Shown here in pieces: positions 10,262-22,674 of a DNA stretch of 64,000 nucleotides. Numbering within the stretch: the first letter of the stretch is position 1; each line of letters starts with the position of its first letter. Position numbers and translations under genes: made by a program. This DNA comes from Streptomyces sp. NBC_00461. Lineage in GTDB: Bacteria; Actinomycetota; Actinomycetes; Streptomycetales; Streptomycetaceae. The notes beneath the pieces were generated by a model. The model was not told the origin of the DNA, ran no database searches, and saw only the letters and a program-made list of their open reading frames with translations. The stretch spans positions 4,993,001 to 5,057,000 of the forward strand of contig NZ_CP107902.1 of the NCBI RefSeq assembly GCF_036013935.1, read 5' to 3'.

Positions 10262-10317
10262 TCCACAGGACGAGAAGAAATCCACAGATCCACAGGCCGT
10301 TCGGCCACGGATCCACA
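10259..10317 (+). promoter_or_regulatory. Four DnaA-like boxes between gnd and recF
   Basis: Four TCCACA-core nonamers occur in 59 bp: 10259 (TAGTCCACA), 10278 (AAATCCACA), 10286 (AGATCCACA) and 10309 (GGATCCACA). All face the same way and all are weak matches. They may be low-affinity DnaA sites near oriC. Confidence 0.35.
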
Positions 10318-10343
10318 ACGCTGGGGGAGGTCGGCGAACGACC

Positions 10344-11465
10344 ATGCACGTCACGCATCTGTCGCTGGCCGACTTCCGCTCGTACGCCCGGGTCGAGGTT
10401 CCACTCGACCCGGGCGTCACCGCCTTCGTCGGGCCCAACGGGCAGGGCAAGACCAACCTGGTCGAGGCCGTCGGCTATCTCGCCACCCTCGGCAGCCACC
10501 GCGTCGCCTCCGACGCCCCGCTGGTCCGCATGGGCGCCGACCGCGCGGTCATCCGGGCGCAGGTCAAGCAGGGCGAGAGGCAGCAGCTGGTCGAGCTGGA
10601 GCTGAACCCCGGCAAGTCCAACCGGGCCCGCATCAACAGGTCCTCGCAGGTCAGACCACGTGACGTGCTGGGCATCGTACGGACTGTCCTGTTCGCGCCC
10701 GAGGATCTCTCCCTGGTCAAGGGCGACCCGGGCGAGCGGCGTCGCTTTCTCGACGAGCTGATCACCGCGCGCTCCCCGCGCATGGCCGGGGTGCGCTCCG
10801 ACTACGAGCGGGTCCTGAAGCAGCGCAACACGCTCCTCAAGTCGGCCGCGCTGGCCCGCCGCCACGGCGGCCGGTCCATGGACCTGTCCACGCTCGACGT
10901 CTGGGACCAGCATCTCGCGCGCGTGGGTGCCGAGTTGCTGGCTCAGCGGCTCGACCTGATTGCCACGATCCAGCCGCTGGCCGACAAGGCGTACGAGCAG
11001 CTGGCGCCGGGCGGCGGGCCGATCGCCCTCGACTACAAGCCGTCCGCCCCCGGCGAGGCCCACACCCGCGAGGACCTCTACGCGCAGCTGATGGCGGCCC
11101 TCGCCGAAGCACGCAAGCAGGAGATCGAGCGGGGCGTCACCCTCGTAGGGCCCCATCGGGACGATCTGCTTCTCAAACTCGGTCAGTTGCCCGCCAAGGG
11201 GTACGCGTCCCACGGTGAATCCTGGTCGTATGCGCTGGCGCTGCGCCTCGCCTCCTACGACCTGCTGCGGGCCGAGGGCAACGAGCCTGTGCTCGTCCTC
11301 GACGACGTCTTCGCCGAGCTCGACACCCGCCGCCGCGAGCGGCTCGCTGAACTGGTCGCGCCCGGTGAGCAGGTGCTGGTGACCGCCGCCGTCGACGACG
11401 ACGTGCCGCACGTGCTGACCGGGACGCGGTACTCCGTGTCGGACGGGACGGTGGAGCGCGCATGA
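10344..11465 (+). CDS. recF: DNA replication and repair protein RecF
   Basis: RecF is an SMC-like ATPase that helps load RecA at single-strand gaps. The 373-aa protein has Walker A GPNGQGKT at residues 30-37 and a C-terminal signature/Walker B segment ending in [11 protein letters not shown]. The ATG at 10344 is preceded by GGGAGG at about 13 bp. Its stop overlaps the start of dciA (ATGA), so the two are translationally coupled. Confidence 0.96.
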   Translation: MHVTHLSLADFRSYARVEVPLDPGVTAFVGPNGQGKTNLVEAVGYLATLGSHRVASDAPLVRMGADRAVIRAQVKQGERQQLVELELNPGKSNRARINRSSQVRPRDVLGIVRTVLFAPEDLSLVKGDPGERRRFLDELITARSPRMAGVRSDYERVLKQRNTLLKSAALARRHGGRSMDLSTLDVWDQHLARVGAELLAQRLDLIATIQPLADKAYEQLAPGGGPIALDYKPSAPGEAHTREDLYAQLMAALAEARKQEIERGVTLVGPHRDDLLLKLGQLPAKGYASHGESWSYALALRLASYDLLRAEGNEPVLVLDDVFAELDTRRRERLAELVAPGEQVLVTAAVDDDVPHVLTGTRYSVSDGTVERA

Positions 11466-12004
11466 CGAACCAGGAGCCCGCCTCCGGGAAGAACGAGAAG
11501 ACCCCCGAGCCGTCCGGTGTCGACCTCGCGCGCGTGGCGCTCAGGGCGGCGAAGGAACAGGCACGCGCGCGTGGGGACGCGGCGCAGCAGAAGAAGCAGG
11601 CGCGGCGCGGCGGCCTGCGCTCCGGCGCGCGCGCCGACGGGCGCGACCCGATGGCGCTCGGTGCTGCGATCAACCGGCTCATCACCGAGCGCGGTTGGGA
11701 GACCCCGGCGGCGGTGGGCGGGGTGATGGGCCGCTGGCCGCAGATGGTGGGCGAGGACGTGGCCAAGCACTGTGTGCCGGACACGTACGACGAGGACGAG
11801 CGGGTGCTCGTCGTGCGCTGTGACTCCACGGCCTGGGCGACGAATCTGCGCCTGCTCGCCCCGACGCTCGTCGCCCGGCTCAACGAGGATCTCGGGCACG
11901 GCGCAGTGAAGATGATCAAGGTGAACGGCCCCAGCGGCCCCGCTCGCCGCTACGGTCCCCTGCGCGCCCCCGGAAGCACGGGCCCCGGCGACACATACGG
12001 GTGA
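11462..12004 (+). CDS. dciA: DciA family protein (DUF721), probable replicative helicase loader/operator
   Basis: DUF721/DciA proteins recruit the DnaB helicase in bacteria lacking DnaC or DnaI. The 180-aa product has a charged, Ala/Arg-rich N-terminus and the conserved core from [23 protein letters not shown] through VGEDVAKHC and [15 protein letters not shown]. It overlaps recF by four bases. The Streptomyces recF-DUF721-gyrB order is conserved. The helicase-loader role is inferred from family studies, not from this sequence. Confidence 0.88.
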   Translation: MTNQEPASGKNEKTPEPSGVDLARVALRAAKEQARARGDAAQQKKQARRGGLRSGARADGRDPMALGAAINRLITERGWETPAAVGGVMGRWPQMVGEDVAKHCVPDTYDEDERVLVVRCDSTAWATNLRLLAPTLVARLNEDLGHGAVKMIKVNGPSGPARRYGPLRAPGSTGPGDTYG

Positions 12005-14479
<2,475 letters not shown>

Positions 14480-14521
14480 GTCGGTCTCAGCTGACCGCAC
14501 CAGAAAGGATCTTCACCAGCA

Positions 14522-17116
14522 ATGGCCGACGAGAACACTCCCGTCACCCCTGAAGAGGGCGGCGACGTCGTGATGCGCATCGAGCCCGTCGGGCTCGAGA
14601 CGGAGATGCAGCGCTCGTACCTGGACTACGCGATGTCCGTCATCGTGTCCCGTGCGCTGCCCGACGTCCGCGACGGCCTCAAGCCCGTCCACCGCCGCGT
14701 CCTGTACGCCATGTACGACGGCGGCTACCGCCCCGAGCGCGGTTTCTACAAGTGCGCCCGTGTCGTCGGCGACGTCATGGGCAGCTACCACCCGCACGGC
14801 GACTCCTCGATCTACGACGCGCTGGTCCGCCTCGCGCAGCCGTGGTCGATGCGGATGCCGCTGGTGGACTCCAACGGCAACTTCGGCTCCCCGGGCAACG
14901 ACCCGGCCGCCGCCATGCGCTACACCGAGTGCAAGATGGCGCCGCTGTCGATGGAGATGGTCCGTGACATCGACGAGGAAACCGTCGACTTCATGGACAA
15001 CTACGACGGCCGCTCCCAGGAGCCGACCGTCCTGCCCGCGCGCTTCCCGAACCTGCTGATCAACGGCTCGGCCGGTATCGCGGTCGGCATGGCCACCAAC
15101 ATCCCGTCGCACAACCTGCGCGAGGTCGCGGCCGGCGCCCAGTGGTGCCTGGAGAACCCCGAGGCCTCGCACGAGGAGCTCCTGGACGCGCTGATCGAGC
15201 GCATCAAGGGCCCCGACTTCCCGACCGGCGCGCTGGTGGTGGGCCGCAAGGGCATCGAGGAGGCGTACCGCACGGGCCGCGGCTCGATCACCATGCGGGC
15301 GGTCGTCGAGGTCGAGGAGATCCAGAACCGCCAGTGCCTGGTGGTCACGGAGCTGCCCTACCAGGTCAACCCCGACAACCTCGCGCAGAAGATCGCCGAC
15401 CTGGTGAAGGACGGCAAGGTCGGCGGCATCGCGGACGTCCGCGACGAGACGTCCTCGCGCACCGGCCAGCGACTCGTGATCGTGCTCAAGCGTGACGCGG
15501 TCGCCAAGGTCGTACTGAACAACCTCTACAAGCACACGGACCTGCAGACGAACTTCGGCGCCAACATGCTGGCGCTCGTCGACGGTGTCCCGCGCACGCT
15601 CTCCCTGGACGCGTTCATCCGCCACTGGGTGACGCACCAGATCGAGGTCATCGTCCGCCGGACGAAGTTCCGGCTGCGCAAGGCCGAGGAGCGGGCGCAC
15701 ATCCTGCGCGGTCTGCTGAAGGCCCTGGACGCCATCGACGAGGTCATCGCGCTGATCCGGCGCAGCGACACCGTCGAGATCGCGCGCGGCGGCCTGATGG
15801 ACCTCCTGGAGATCGACGAGATCCAGGCGAACGCCATCCTCGAGATGCAGCTGCGCCGCCTGGCCGCCCTGGAGCGCCAGAAGATCGTCCAGGAGCACGA
15901 CGAACTCCAGGCGAAGATCAACGAGTACAACGAGATCCTCGCCTCCCCGGTCCGCCAGCGCGGCATCGTGAGCGAGGAACTCGCCGCGATCGTCGAGAAG
16001 TACGGCGACGACCGCAAGACGATGCTGGTGCCCTTCGACGGCGACATGTCCATGGAGGACCTGATCGCCGAAGAGGACATCGTCGTCACCATCACGCGCG
16101 GCGGCTACATCAAGCGCACCAAGACGGAGGACTACCGCTCGCAGAAGCGGGGCGGCAAGGGCGTACGCGGCACGAAGCTGAAGCAGGACGACATCGTCGA
16201 TCACTTCTTCGTGTCGACCACGCACCACTGGCTGCTGTTCTTCACCAACAAGGGCCGCGTCTACCGCGCGAAGGCGTACGAGCTTCCGGATGCCGGCCGT
16301 GACGCGCGCGGTCAGCACGTCGCGAACCTCCTCGCCTTCCAGCCGGACGAGGCGATCGCCGAGATCCTCGCGATCCGCGACTACGAGGCGACGCCGTACC
16401 TGGTCCTCGCCACCAAGGGCGGCCTGGTCAAGAAGACGCCTCTGAAGGATTACGATTCGCCGCGCGCCGGTGGCGTCATCGCGATCAACCTGCGGGAGAC
16501 GGACGACGGTTCCGACGACGAACTGATCGGAGCCGAGCTCGTTTCGGCCGATGACGATCTGCTTCTGATCAGCAAGAAGGCACAGTCGATCAGGTTCACC
16601 GCCACGGACGAGAGCCTGCGGCCCATGGGCCGGGCCACCTCGGGTGTCAAGGGCATGAGTTTCCGCGAGGGCGATGAACTTCTGTCGATGAATGTTGTTC
16701 GACCCGGTACGTTCGTGTTCACTGCCACAGACGGCGGGTACGCGAAGCGGACCGCCGTCGACGAGTACCGCGTCCAGGGTCGCGGCGGCCTCGGTATCAA
16801 GGCCGCCAAGATCGTGGAGGACCGCGGTTCGCTGGTCGGCGCGCTGGTGGTCGAGGAGACCGACGAAATCCTCGCCATCTCGCTGTCGGGCGGTGTGATT
16901 CGTACGCGAGTCAACGAGGTCAGGGAGACGGGCCGTGACACCATGGGCGTCCAACTGATCAACCTGGGCAAGCGCGATGCCGTCGTCGGTATCGCTCGTA
17001 ACGCCGAGGCGGGGCGTGAGGCGGAGGAAGTCGACGGCGACGTGGCCGTGGACGAGACCGCCGAGGCTGCCGCGACCACCGGCACGGACGAGGGTGAGGC
17101 GCCCTCGGCCGAGTAG
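14522..17116 (+). CDS. gyrA: DNA gyrase subunit A
   Basis: GyrA cleaves and religates DNA and wraps it through its C-terminal beta-pinwheel. The 864-aa protein has the catalytic tyrosine at Tyr134 (RYTECK) and the GyrA box QKRGGKG at 541-547. The quinolone-determining positions equivalent to E. coli Ser83 and Asp87 are Ser95 and Asp99, so no classical resistance change is seen. The last ~35 residues form an acidic tail rich in Ala, Glu and Thr. It follows gyrB by 42 bp. Confidence 0.98.
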   Translation: MADENTPVTPEEGGDVVMRIEPVGLETEMQRSYLDYAMSVIVSRALPDVRDGLKPVHRRVLYAMYDGGYRPERGFYKCARVVGDVMGSYHPHGDSSIYDALVRLAQPWSMRMPLVDSNGNFGSPGNDPAAAMRYTECKMAPLSMEMVRDIDEETVDFMDNYDGRSQEPTVLPARFPNLLINGSAGIAVGMATNIPSHNLREVAAGAQWCLENPEASHEELLDALIERIKGPDFPTGALVVGRKGIEEAYRTGRGSITMRAVVEVEEIQNRQCLVVTELPYQVNPDNLAQKIADLVKDGKVGGIADVRDETSSRTGQRLVIVLKRDAVAKVVLNNLYKHTDLQTNFGANMLALVDGVPRTLSLDAFIRHWVTHQIEVIVRRTKFRLRKAEERAHILRGLLKALDAIDEVIALIRRSDTVEIARGGLMDLLEIDEIQANAILEMQLRRLAALERQKIVQEHDELQAKINEYNEILASPVRQRGIVSEELAAIVEKYGDDRKTMLVPFDGDMSMEDLIAEEDIVVTITRGGYIKRTKTEDYRSQKRGGKGVRGTKLKQDDIVDHFFVSTTHHWLLFFTNKGRVYRAKAYELPDAGRDARGQHVANLLAFQPDEAIAEILAIRDYEATPYLVLATKGGLVKKTPLKDYDSPRAGGVIAINLRETDDGSDDELIGAELVSADDDLLLISKKAQSIRFTATDESLRPMGRATSGVKGMSFREGDELLSMNVVRPGTFVFTATDGGYAKRTAVDEYRVQGRGGLGIKAAKIVEDRGSLVGALVVEETDEILAISLSGGVIRTRVNEVRETGRDTMGVQLINLGKRDAVVGIARNAEAGREAEEVDGDVAVDETAEAAATTGTDEGEAPSAE

Positions 17117-17134
17117 CACGAGGAGAGAGTCATC

Positions 17135-17947
17135 GTGAGCGGAGCCACGGGCGCCGGATCGGCCGGGACCCCCACGGGTACGGAATCGGACGGCGGCGGC
17201 CGTGGCTCCGCCGCGCATGCGACAGATCCGCACACGACCCAGCTGCGAGCGATCGACGCAGGTGCGGCCGACTCACCCTCGCCCGACACGCATGGATCCC
17301 AGGGGGGAACTGTGACGGACACCCGAGGCCCGCAGACCCAGCAGTCCCAGGCTGGAACAGGCCCGGCCGCTCAGGGCGCCAGGCCGCAGCAGGCTCCGGC
17401 CGCCCAGCCGGCACCTCCGCAGTCGGCCTCCCCGCTTCCGGGAGAACGGCAGCCGCAGCAGCCCGCCGGGCCGTACCACCCGCCGCAGGCCTACCAGAAC
17501 CAGGCGGCCGCCCAGGGCGCCCCGGCTCCCACCGGTGCGGTCCGCAGGCCGCGCACCGGCGCGCGTACCACGCCCCGCATCCGCAAGGCACGCCTGCGCG
17601 TGGCGAAGGCCGATCCGTGGTCGGTGATGAAGGTGAGCTTCCTGCTCTCCATCGCGCTGGGCATCTGCACGATCGTCGCGTCCGCCGTGCTGTGGATGGT
17701 GATGGACGCGATGGGCGTCTTCTCGACGGTCGGCGGCACGATCTCCGAGGCAACCGGCTCAAACGAGTCGAACGGCTTCGACCTGCAGTCCTTCCTGTCG
17801 CTCCCGCACGTCCTGATGTTCGCGTCGATCATCGCGGTCATCGACGTGGTCCTCGCGACGGCACTCGCGACCCTCGGCGCCTTCATCTACAACCTCTCCG
17901 CGGGCTTCGTCGGCGGCATCGAGCTGACGCTCGCCGAGGACGAGTGA
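17135..17947 (+). CDS. DUF3566 domain membrane protein
   Basis: The 270-aa product has a ~165-residue disordered Gln/Pro/Ala-rich N-terminus, then a conserved C-terminal DUF3566 domain with two membrane helices (around VMKVSFLLSIALGICTIVAS and MFASIIAVIDVVLATALATL) and an acidic end. The start is GTG at 17135, 18 bp after gyrA, behind AGGAGAG, so it is probably the last gene of the gyrBA operon. The family is found downstream of gyrA across actinobacteria; its function is not established. Confidence 0.88.
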   Translation: MSGATGAGSAGTPTGTESDGGGRGSAAHATDPHTTQLRAIDAGAADSPSPDTHGSQGGTVTDTRGPQTQQSQAGTGPAAQGARPQQAPAAQPAPPQSASPLPGERQPQQPAGPYHPPQAYQNQAAAQGAPAPTGAVRRPRTGARTTPRIRKARLRVAKADPWSVMKVSFLLSIALGICTIVASAVLWMVMDAMGVFSTVGGTISEATGSNESNGFDLQSFLSLPHVLMFASIIAVIDVVLATALATLGAFIYNLSAGFVGGIELTLAEDE

Positions 17948-18070
17948 CTTCTCCGCGACCGCCGGTTCAAACCTCTGTGGAGGGTCCCGCGAGAACCGAT
18001 TTTGGGACTGCCCACGTCGTGCGCTAATCTTCAGGAGTCAGCGCGCGGGACACATCCCGCAGAGCGCGGC

Positions 18071-18147
18071 GGGGCTATAGCTCAGTTGGTTAGAGCGCAT
18101 CCCTGATAAGGATGAGGCCACAGGTTCAAATCCTGTTAGCCCCACCA
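18071..18147 (+). tRNA. ileT: tRNA-Ile (GAT anticodon)
   Basis: A complete cloverleaf reads GGGGCTATAGCTCAGTTGG ... CTGATAA ... GGTTCAAATCC. The acceptor stem GGGGCTA pairs with TAGCCCC (18137-18143). The anticodon is GAT and a 3' CCA is encoded. It is the first of the tRNA-Ile and tRNA-Ala genes found downstream of gyrA. Confidence 0.97.
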
Positions 18148-18152
18148 GCATG

Positions 18153-18184
18153 AAGACCCCCAACCAGTCGAGGTTGGGGGTCTT
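18153..18184 (+). terminator. Rho-independent-type hairpin after tRNA-Ile
   Basis: AAGACCCCCAACC (18153-18165) pairs with GGTTGGGGGTCTT (18172-18184), a 13-bp perfect stem with a 6-nt loop, starting 6 nt after the tRNA. Confidence 0.85.
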
Positions 18185-18307
18185 TGACGTTCACGGTCGG
18201 CATCCGTGGCCGGCATTCACGGTCGGCATCGGCTGCGACCACCGTCATCAGCAGCCGCCACCGCCGTCACCAGCAGCGGACACCACAGGCTCCTCCCAAG
18301 GGAGTGA

Positions 18308-18463
18308 CTCCAGGGACGGACTCCGGGGACGGACTCCGGGGACGGACTCCGGGGACGGACTCCGGGGACGGACTCCGGGGACGGACTCCGGGGACGGACT
18401 CCGGGGACGGACTCCGGGGACGGACTCCCGGGACGGACTCCCGGGACGGACTCCGGGGACTGA
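18308..18463. repeat. 13-bp tandem repeat, 12 copies
   Basis: The unit CTCCGGGGACGGA is repeated head to tail. Copies at 18321-18424 (eight) are identical; the first (18308, CTCCAGGGACGGA), tenth and eleventh (CTCCCGGGACGGA) and last (ending ACTGA) differ by one base. The unit is not a multiple of three, so the open frames across it are by-products of the missing stops. Confidence 0.97.
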
Positions 18464-18474
18464 CTCAAACAAAC

Positions 18475-18508
18475 GAAGACCCCCAACCAGTTGCGGTTGG
18501 GGGTCTTC
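18475..18508. terminator. Second copy of the same terminator-like hairpin
   Basis: GAAGACCCCCAACC (18475-18488) pairs with GGTTGGGGGTCTTC (18495-18508). The 13-bp stem is identical to that at 18153-18184; the loops differ slightly. It may terminate the leftward gene ending at 18567, with the two hairpins bracketing the tandem repeat. Confidence 0.75.
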
Positions 18509-18566
18509 CGCGTGGGCGGATTGTGTACGCAAGTTCGCCGTTACGTCTGGGATGTGGGGCGGTGCC

Positions 18567-18917
18567 TCAGCGCTGGAGGGGGATGGCCGGTTCGGCGGCC
18601 GAGAGGTACGTGTCCGTGTCCAGGTCCGTGTCCGCGCAGTCGTCGGCGTCCGCGAGCGGACGGTGGCGGCAGCTGGGGGACTTTCCGTGGGCCTCGGCAC
18701 GGATGCGCTGCTTCATCGTGGGGGGCAGGGCTCTGGCGTAGGACCAGGACCAGCGGGACACCGTCGGCGTTGTCACGTGTGTGGTGCTGTTGCCGTTCGC
18801 CTCGGTCTGCGGTACGGCCGCGGCGGCGGTCGTCGTGATGAGTCCGAGCGTCGTGCACAGCGCGAGGAATGCGGTGACGATGGCGGTCCACAGCTTCATG
18901 ACCTGGTTCTGGGCCAT
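18567..18917 (-). CDS. Small secreted or membrane-anchored protein of unknown function
   Basis: The 116-aa product starts MAQNQVMKLWTAIVTAFLAL behind a good GTGAGGGG RBS. It has a hydrophobic N-terminal signal/anchor ending near TTAAAAA, then a short Ser/Thr/Asn-rich part, a conserved-looking SRWSWSYARALPPTMKQRIRAEAHGKSPSCRH segment read as three short blocks, and an Asp-rich tail. I do not recognise the function. It is transcribed leftward towards the hairpin at 18475-18508. Confidence 0.65.
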   Translation of the reverse strand: MAQNQVMKLWTAIVTAFLALCTTLGLITTTAAAAVPQTEANGNSTTHVTTPTVSRWSWSYARALPPTMKQRIRAEAHGKSPSCRHRPLADADDCADTDLDTDTYLSAAEPAIPLQR

Positions 18918-19193
18918 GGCCCCTCACTTTCGGGTCGGGCGATTTGCGTACTTTCCTCATGATGTGTATGGCGGCCGCGAAGTGGTGGACCTGAGCCCGT
19001 GGCGCGTCGAAGTTCGGATGAACACCACTCCATGAGCCCAAAGGGCAGGAAATAATAAGAATCAGGGTCAAAATAACCCTCAGTGAGGGTGTGATCACCG
19101 TCAGATCGGAGCGGTGAGCTCCGGTTCTACTGCGGTCCAGCGGACGGGAGTTGGGGGGCCCAGGTAGGTCACCGATCGGTATCGGTCGGTGTG

Positions 19194-19199
19194 TATAGT
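19194..19199 (+). promoter_or_regulatory. -10-like element before the DLW-39 gene
   Basis: TATAGT lies 46 bp upstream of the start at 19245. It is preceded by three TCGGT repeats (about 19175-19190) that may be a regulator site. The rest of the gap 18918-19244 shows no gene. Confidence 0.4.
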
Positions 19200-19244
19200 C
19201 GGGCGCCAGAGGTCCCATACGTCAAGGAAAGACGAGGTCGCGCG

Positions 19245-19373
19245 GTGAAGAAGCTTCTCCTGGTCGCACTGGCCGCCATCGGCGGGCTCCTCGTGTACCG
19301 CCAGATCCAGGCGGATCGCGCCGAGCAGGATCTGTGGACGGAGGCGACTGACTCCGTGCCCACGGGTTCGTGA
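19245..19373 (+). CDS. DLW-39 family small membrane protein
   Basis: The 42-residue product starts MKKLLLVALAAIGGLLVYRQ at a GTG and contains the DLW motif (QDLWTEATD) that names this actinobacterial family. It is one N-terminal hydrophobic helix followed by a short polar tail. A GAGG-type RBS is present and a terminator follows at 19398. The family is syntenic in Streptomyces; its function is unknown. Confidence 0.85.
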   Translation: MKKLLLVALAAIGGLLVYRQIQADRAEQDLWTEATDSVPTGS

Positions 19374-19397
19374 GTATCGACAGCGGAATCTGAACAG

Positions 19398-19423
19398 ACC
19401 CCGGCCGTCTTTGCGGTCGGGGT
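19398..19423 (+). terminator. Terminator after the DLW-39 gene
   Basis: ACCCCGGCCG (19398-19407) pairs with CGGTCGGGGT (19414-19423, one G-U pair) and is followed by TTTGTGTT. Confidence 0.85.
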
Positions 19424-19508
19424 TTTGTGTTGCGCGGATGAGGCGCGACGTCGCGGGGCAGGATGGGCCACGTCCAGCGGTCCGGGCGACGACGAGGGGT
19501 GGCGCGTG

Positions 19509-20867
19509 ATGGGGCGGCGTACGGCGTGGTGGCGTGCGAGGGCATGGCGCGGTCGTCCGTCTGCACGCCTGCGCGTGGCGGCCGTGGCAGCGGTGCTGTG
19601 CACGGCGGCGGTGCCCGCGTCGTGGCCGGTCGACGCCGCCGCGGCAGCCGCGAGCCCGAGCTCCGACGGCCCCTCCGCTGCCTCCACCTATGCCTTCGCG
19701 GAGGGCGCCCGGTCCGTCGTCGGGGCGGCCGGTACCGCGGACGCCCAGCGCATCGAGGCCGGCACGACGTACCGGAGCTCCCTCTCCAAGGGTGCGAAGG
19801 TCTACTACAGCCTTGAACTCGATGCCGCATCGAACACGTACGTCTCCGCCACCGCCGTGCCGCGCCCGGGTGCCAAACTCTCCGTCACCGACGGCATCAG
19901 GGTGTCCGTCGAGGACACCGACAGCCACTCGTGCTCCTACGAGAGCGCGACGTTCGGCGCCGCCATGAGCCCGCACCCCATCACGGCGTGGGGCGCCCGC
20001 ACGACCTCTCCGGCCAGTCCCGTCTGCCAGGGCGCAGGCACGTACTACGTCGTCGTCGAGCGCGTCGGTACGGTCGGCTCCTCGTCCGGCGCCTGGGACC
20101 TGGAGCTCACGACCGCCACCGAACCGGCACTGAAGAAGGCCGGGTCGACCAGCTCGCCCGAGGTGTGGGACTCCGCCTCGCCCACTCCTCTCCCGGGCCA
20201 GGCCAAGCACAGCCAGGGCGGCGCGGGTTTCAGCAGGGCGACCGCCGTGGGGCAGGGCGTCTGGCGCGCCGACATCTCGCCCGGGCAGACGCTCTTCTAC
20301 AAGGTCCCGGTCGACTGGGGCCGACAGCTGTCCGCCACCGCCGAACTGGGCAGCGGCGACGGCGGCGGTCAGGGCTACGCGATCGACGCCCTCGCCATGT
20401 CGCTCTACAACCCCGTGCGCGCCGACGTCGCAGAGGCGAGCGTCGGCTATGACGGCAAGCAGAAGTCCGCCTCTCTCGCGCCGCTGCCGCCTGTCGAATA
20501 CGCCAATCGTTACGCCGCCACCGCCCCCGTGAACGTCATGCAGTTCGCCGGCTCCTACTACCTCGCGGTGCACCTCGCCGCAGGGGTGGCCGAGGACTTC
20601 GGCGACGGGCCGTTCGGGCTGACGCTGCGTGTGCGGGTCGATGGGGCGGCGCAGGACGGTCCCGGGTACGCGGGGCAGCCCGTGCCGCCGAACGTCTTCG
20701 AGGTCACCGCCCAGGACCGGGAGGCGGCAGCGGAGGGAGGTTCCGCAGGCGGCGACGCCGCGATGAAGGCGGTTGCCGCGGGTGGGATCGGGGCGGGCAC
20801 GCTGGTGCTCGTCGTACTCGGCCTGTGGACGGTCACGGCCCGGCGGAGGGCACGGGGGGTCGTGTGA
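19509..20867 (+). CDS. Secreted, C-terminally membrane-anchored protein of unknown function
   Basis: The 452-aa product has an Arg-rich signal peptide (MGRRTAWW ... AAVLCTAAVPASW), a large extracellular region (residues ~55-415) and a single C-terminal membrane helix (AGTLVLVVLGLWTV) with an Arg-rich cytoplasmic end. The ectodomain has two similar halves with GTTYRSSLSKGAKVYYSLELD and ISPGQTLFYKVPVDW segments, resembling paired beta-sandwich modules. I choose ATG 19509, next to a GAGGGG RBS; the frame opens at 19425. It is convergent with a Ser/Thr kinase gene, a hint (inference only) of a shared sensing role. Confidence 0.8.
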   Translation: MGRRTAWWRARAWRGRPSARLRVAAVAAVLCTAAVPASWPVDAAAAAASPSSDGPSAASTYAFAEGARSVVGAAGTADAQRIEAGTTYRSSLSKGAKVYYSLELDAASNTYVSATAVPRPGAKLSVTDGIRVSVEDTDSHSCSYESATFGAAMSPHPITAWGARTTSPASPVCQGAGTYYVVVERVGTVGSSSGAWDLELTTATEPALKKAGSTSSPEVWDSASPTPLPGQAKHSQGGAGFSRATAVGQGVWRADISPGQTLFYKVPVDWGRQLSATAELGSGDGGGQGYAIDALAMSLYNPVRADVAEASVGYDGKQKSASLAPLPPVEYANRYAATAPVNVMQFAGSYYLAVHLAAGVAEDFGDGPFGLTLRVRVDGAAQDGPGYAGQPVPPNVFEVTAQDREAAAEGGSAGGDAAMKAVAAGGIGAGTLVLVVLGLWTVTARRRARGVV

Positions 20868-20969
20868 GCTCCTTCGTCTCGCGATCAGGGTCTCGTTGAG
20901 GCGGTTCGTCTCGCGGATCAAAGGCGCGATGGGGCGGTTCGTCTTGCGGGTCGGTGTCCGGGGGACGGT

Positions 20970-22502
20970 TCAGACGCGGGTCAGCGCCCAGAACCCCACG
21001 GCGTAGCAGGCCAGCGCGAGAAGCAGGAGCGGGATCGCCACCTTCGCGGGTGGGCCGGGACGGCGTGCGGGGCGGGCGCGGTGGTTGCGGCGCGTGGTCT
21101 CCTGCGGGATTCCCTGCGCGGAAGGCGGAACCTGCGGGGCCTGGGCGGTGTACGTAGCAGTAGAGGTATCAGCGCGTTGGTGCGGCGGCGGGGGCAGGGC
21201 CTGGCCGGGGTGCAGTGGCGCGCCCGTTCGGGGGGAGGGCAGTGCATGCGTGGGGTCGTGGGGGGAGACGTAGGCGGGCTGTTGCCGGCCGCCGTGTTGG
21301 TGGGGCTGCTCCTGTGCGTGGGGCGTCGGTGTCTGTGGAGCGGGAGTTCGGGCGGAGGAGCCGGTCGCCTGCGGCGGCGGCAGGTGGAAGCTGCCGGTGT
21401 CCGACATGCTGGGCGGCTGCGTGGGGAGGGACGGTTCCGGTTGGGACCCGGTGTCCTGACGGGGGTCGGTCGGTGGTGTGACACCCGTGGACGGCACGGG
21501 GGTTGCACCCGACGAGGACATCCGCGAGGACGCCTCCGGCTCAACGGACCACGATTGAGCCCCACTTGCACCGGTTCCCGCGGTATCCGCCTCACCTTTC
21601 GCCCCCACCCCTGGTGCGGGCCTGAGAGGGCCGGTGGGCGCGAACCCCGGTGGGAGGGGCCCGAGTTGGTCGAACACCTCGATCAGTTCGTCGTCGGGGC
21701 CGGGCTCCGGCAGCAGCTCCATGGCGGAGGCGAGCGCCTTGCGCGCGCCCGTGGCCGTGCGGAACCGCGCTTGCGGGTCCGGCTGCAGCAGCGTGGCCAC
21801 GACCTGCCACAGCGGCTCTGGGATGCCCTTGGGCGCACTCGGCGTCCCATGCGCCGCGAAGTACTGCACGAGCGCCTTGGCGTCCGGCTTGGCGCCCTCC
21901 AGCAGATACAGCGCGACCAGTCCTACGGCGAACAGGTCCGCGGGGAAGTCCGGTTCCGCGCCCAGCATCTGCTCGGGCGCGAGATAACCCGGCGTCCCCA
22001 CCACGAGGTTGGTCTCCGTCAGCCGAGGCTCTCCCAGCCGCATGGCGATGCCGAAGTCCGACAGCCGCAGTCGCGGCCGGCCCGTGCCGGTGGCCTCCAG
22101 GAGCACATTGGCGGGCTTGACGTCACGGTGCACGACGCCTTCCCCGTGCACCGCCGACAGCCCCGACAGGAGCTGGTCGAGCAGGGTGCACACGAAGGAC
22201 GGCGGCAGGGGGCCGTAGTCCCCGACGAGATGGGCCAGCGAACCGCCAGCGACGAGGTCCATGGTGAACAGGACCTTGTCGTCGTCGGCGGCCCAGCTGG
22301 CGGGTGCGAGCACATGGGGGTGATCGATACGAAGGGCCTGTTCGCGGACGAACCGCAGCAGGGAGTGCGCGTCGCGCTGCTGCAGGACCTTGGCTGCCAC
22401 ATAGCGGCGGCGGCGGTGGTCCCAGGCACGCCAGACGGCGCCGACCCCTCCGCGTCCGATCGGGTCGACCAGTTCGTACCGGCCGGCGAAGACCTCACCC
22501 AT
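20970..22502 (-). CDS. Serine/threonine protein kinase, membrane-anchored (PknB type)
   Basis: The 510-aa protein has a full N-terminal kinase domain: glycine loop GRGGVGAVW, ATP-binding Lys38 (AAKVL), catalytic HRDVKPAN (Asp127), DFG at 149-151 and GTPGYLAPEQ. A long Pro/Gln/Thr-rich linker follows and a single helix lies at the extreme C-terminus (IPLLLLALACYAVGFWAL), with no PASTA or other extracellular sensor. ATG 22502 (MGEVFAGRYEL) is preferred; GTG 22517 sits directly on the GGAGG. Substrates are unknown. Confidence 0.92.
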   Translation of the reverse strand: MGEVFAGRYELVDPIGRGGVGAVWRAWDHRRRRYVAAKVLQQRDAHSLLRFVREQALRIDHPHVLAPASWAADDDKVLFTMDLVAGGSLAHLVGDYGPLPPSFVCTLLDQLLSGLSAVHGEGVVHRDVKPANVLLEATGTGRPRLRLSDFGIAMRLGEPRLTETNLVVGTPGYLAPEQMLGAEPDFPADLFAVGLVALYLLEGAKPDAKALVQYFAAHGTPSAPKGIPEPLWQVVATLLQPDPQARFRTATGARKALASAMELLPEPGPDDELIEVFDQLGPLPPGFAPTGPLRPAPGVGAKGEADTAGTGASGAQSWSVEPEASSRMSSSGATPVPSTGVTPPTDPRQDTGSQPEPSLPTQPPSMSDTGSFHLPPPQATGSSARTPAPQTPTPHAQEQPHQHGGRQQPAYVSPHDPTHALPSPRTGAPLHPGQALPPPPHQRADTSTATYTAQAPQVPPSAQGIPQETTRRNHRARPARRPGPPAKVAIPLLLLALACYAVGFWALTRV

Positions 22503-22674
22503 GGCTGTGCGTCGCACCTCCCCCTTCGGCTACCCCCTTGCTTGCCCCTCGACGGGTGTTACGACTCCCCCTCGCGCCGTTCCTCGACGAGTGTGATGAG
22601 TGATACGAACCCCAGCGGCTCCCCTCGGCCGTCGTCCCGGCTGCCGAACCCCCTTCGGCGACCGGGCAGCGGGT

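Noticed and set aside
14807..14822. Quinolone-resistance change in GyrA
   Set aside because: The positions equivalent to E. coli Ser83 and Asp87 are Ser95 and Asp99, the sensitive state.
14513..17233. A 906-aa open frame antisense to gyrA
   Set aside because: It mirrors gyrA codons in a GC-rich genome, has no RBS and encodes low-complexity Asp/Val/Arg/His-rich sequence. The same applies to the long antisense frames over yidC (2239-3921), dnaA (5118-7097), gyrB (12266-14500) and the sortase genes (43451-45226).
18308..18463. The tandem repeat as a CRISPR array or a coding repeat
   Set aside because: Units are 13 bp, directly adjacent, with no spacers and no cas genes. All three frames are open only because the unit has no stop; the length is not a multiple of three.
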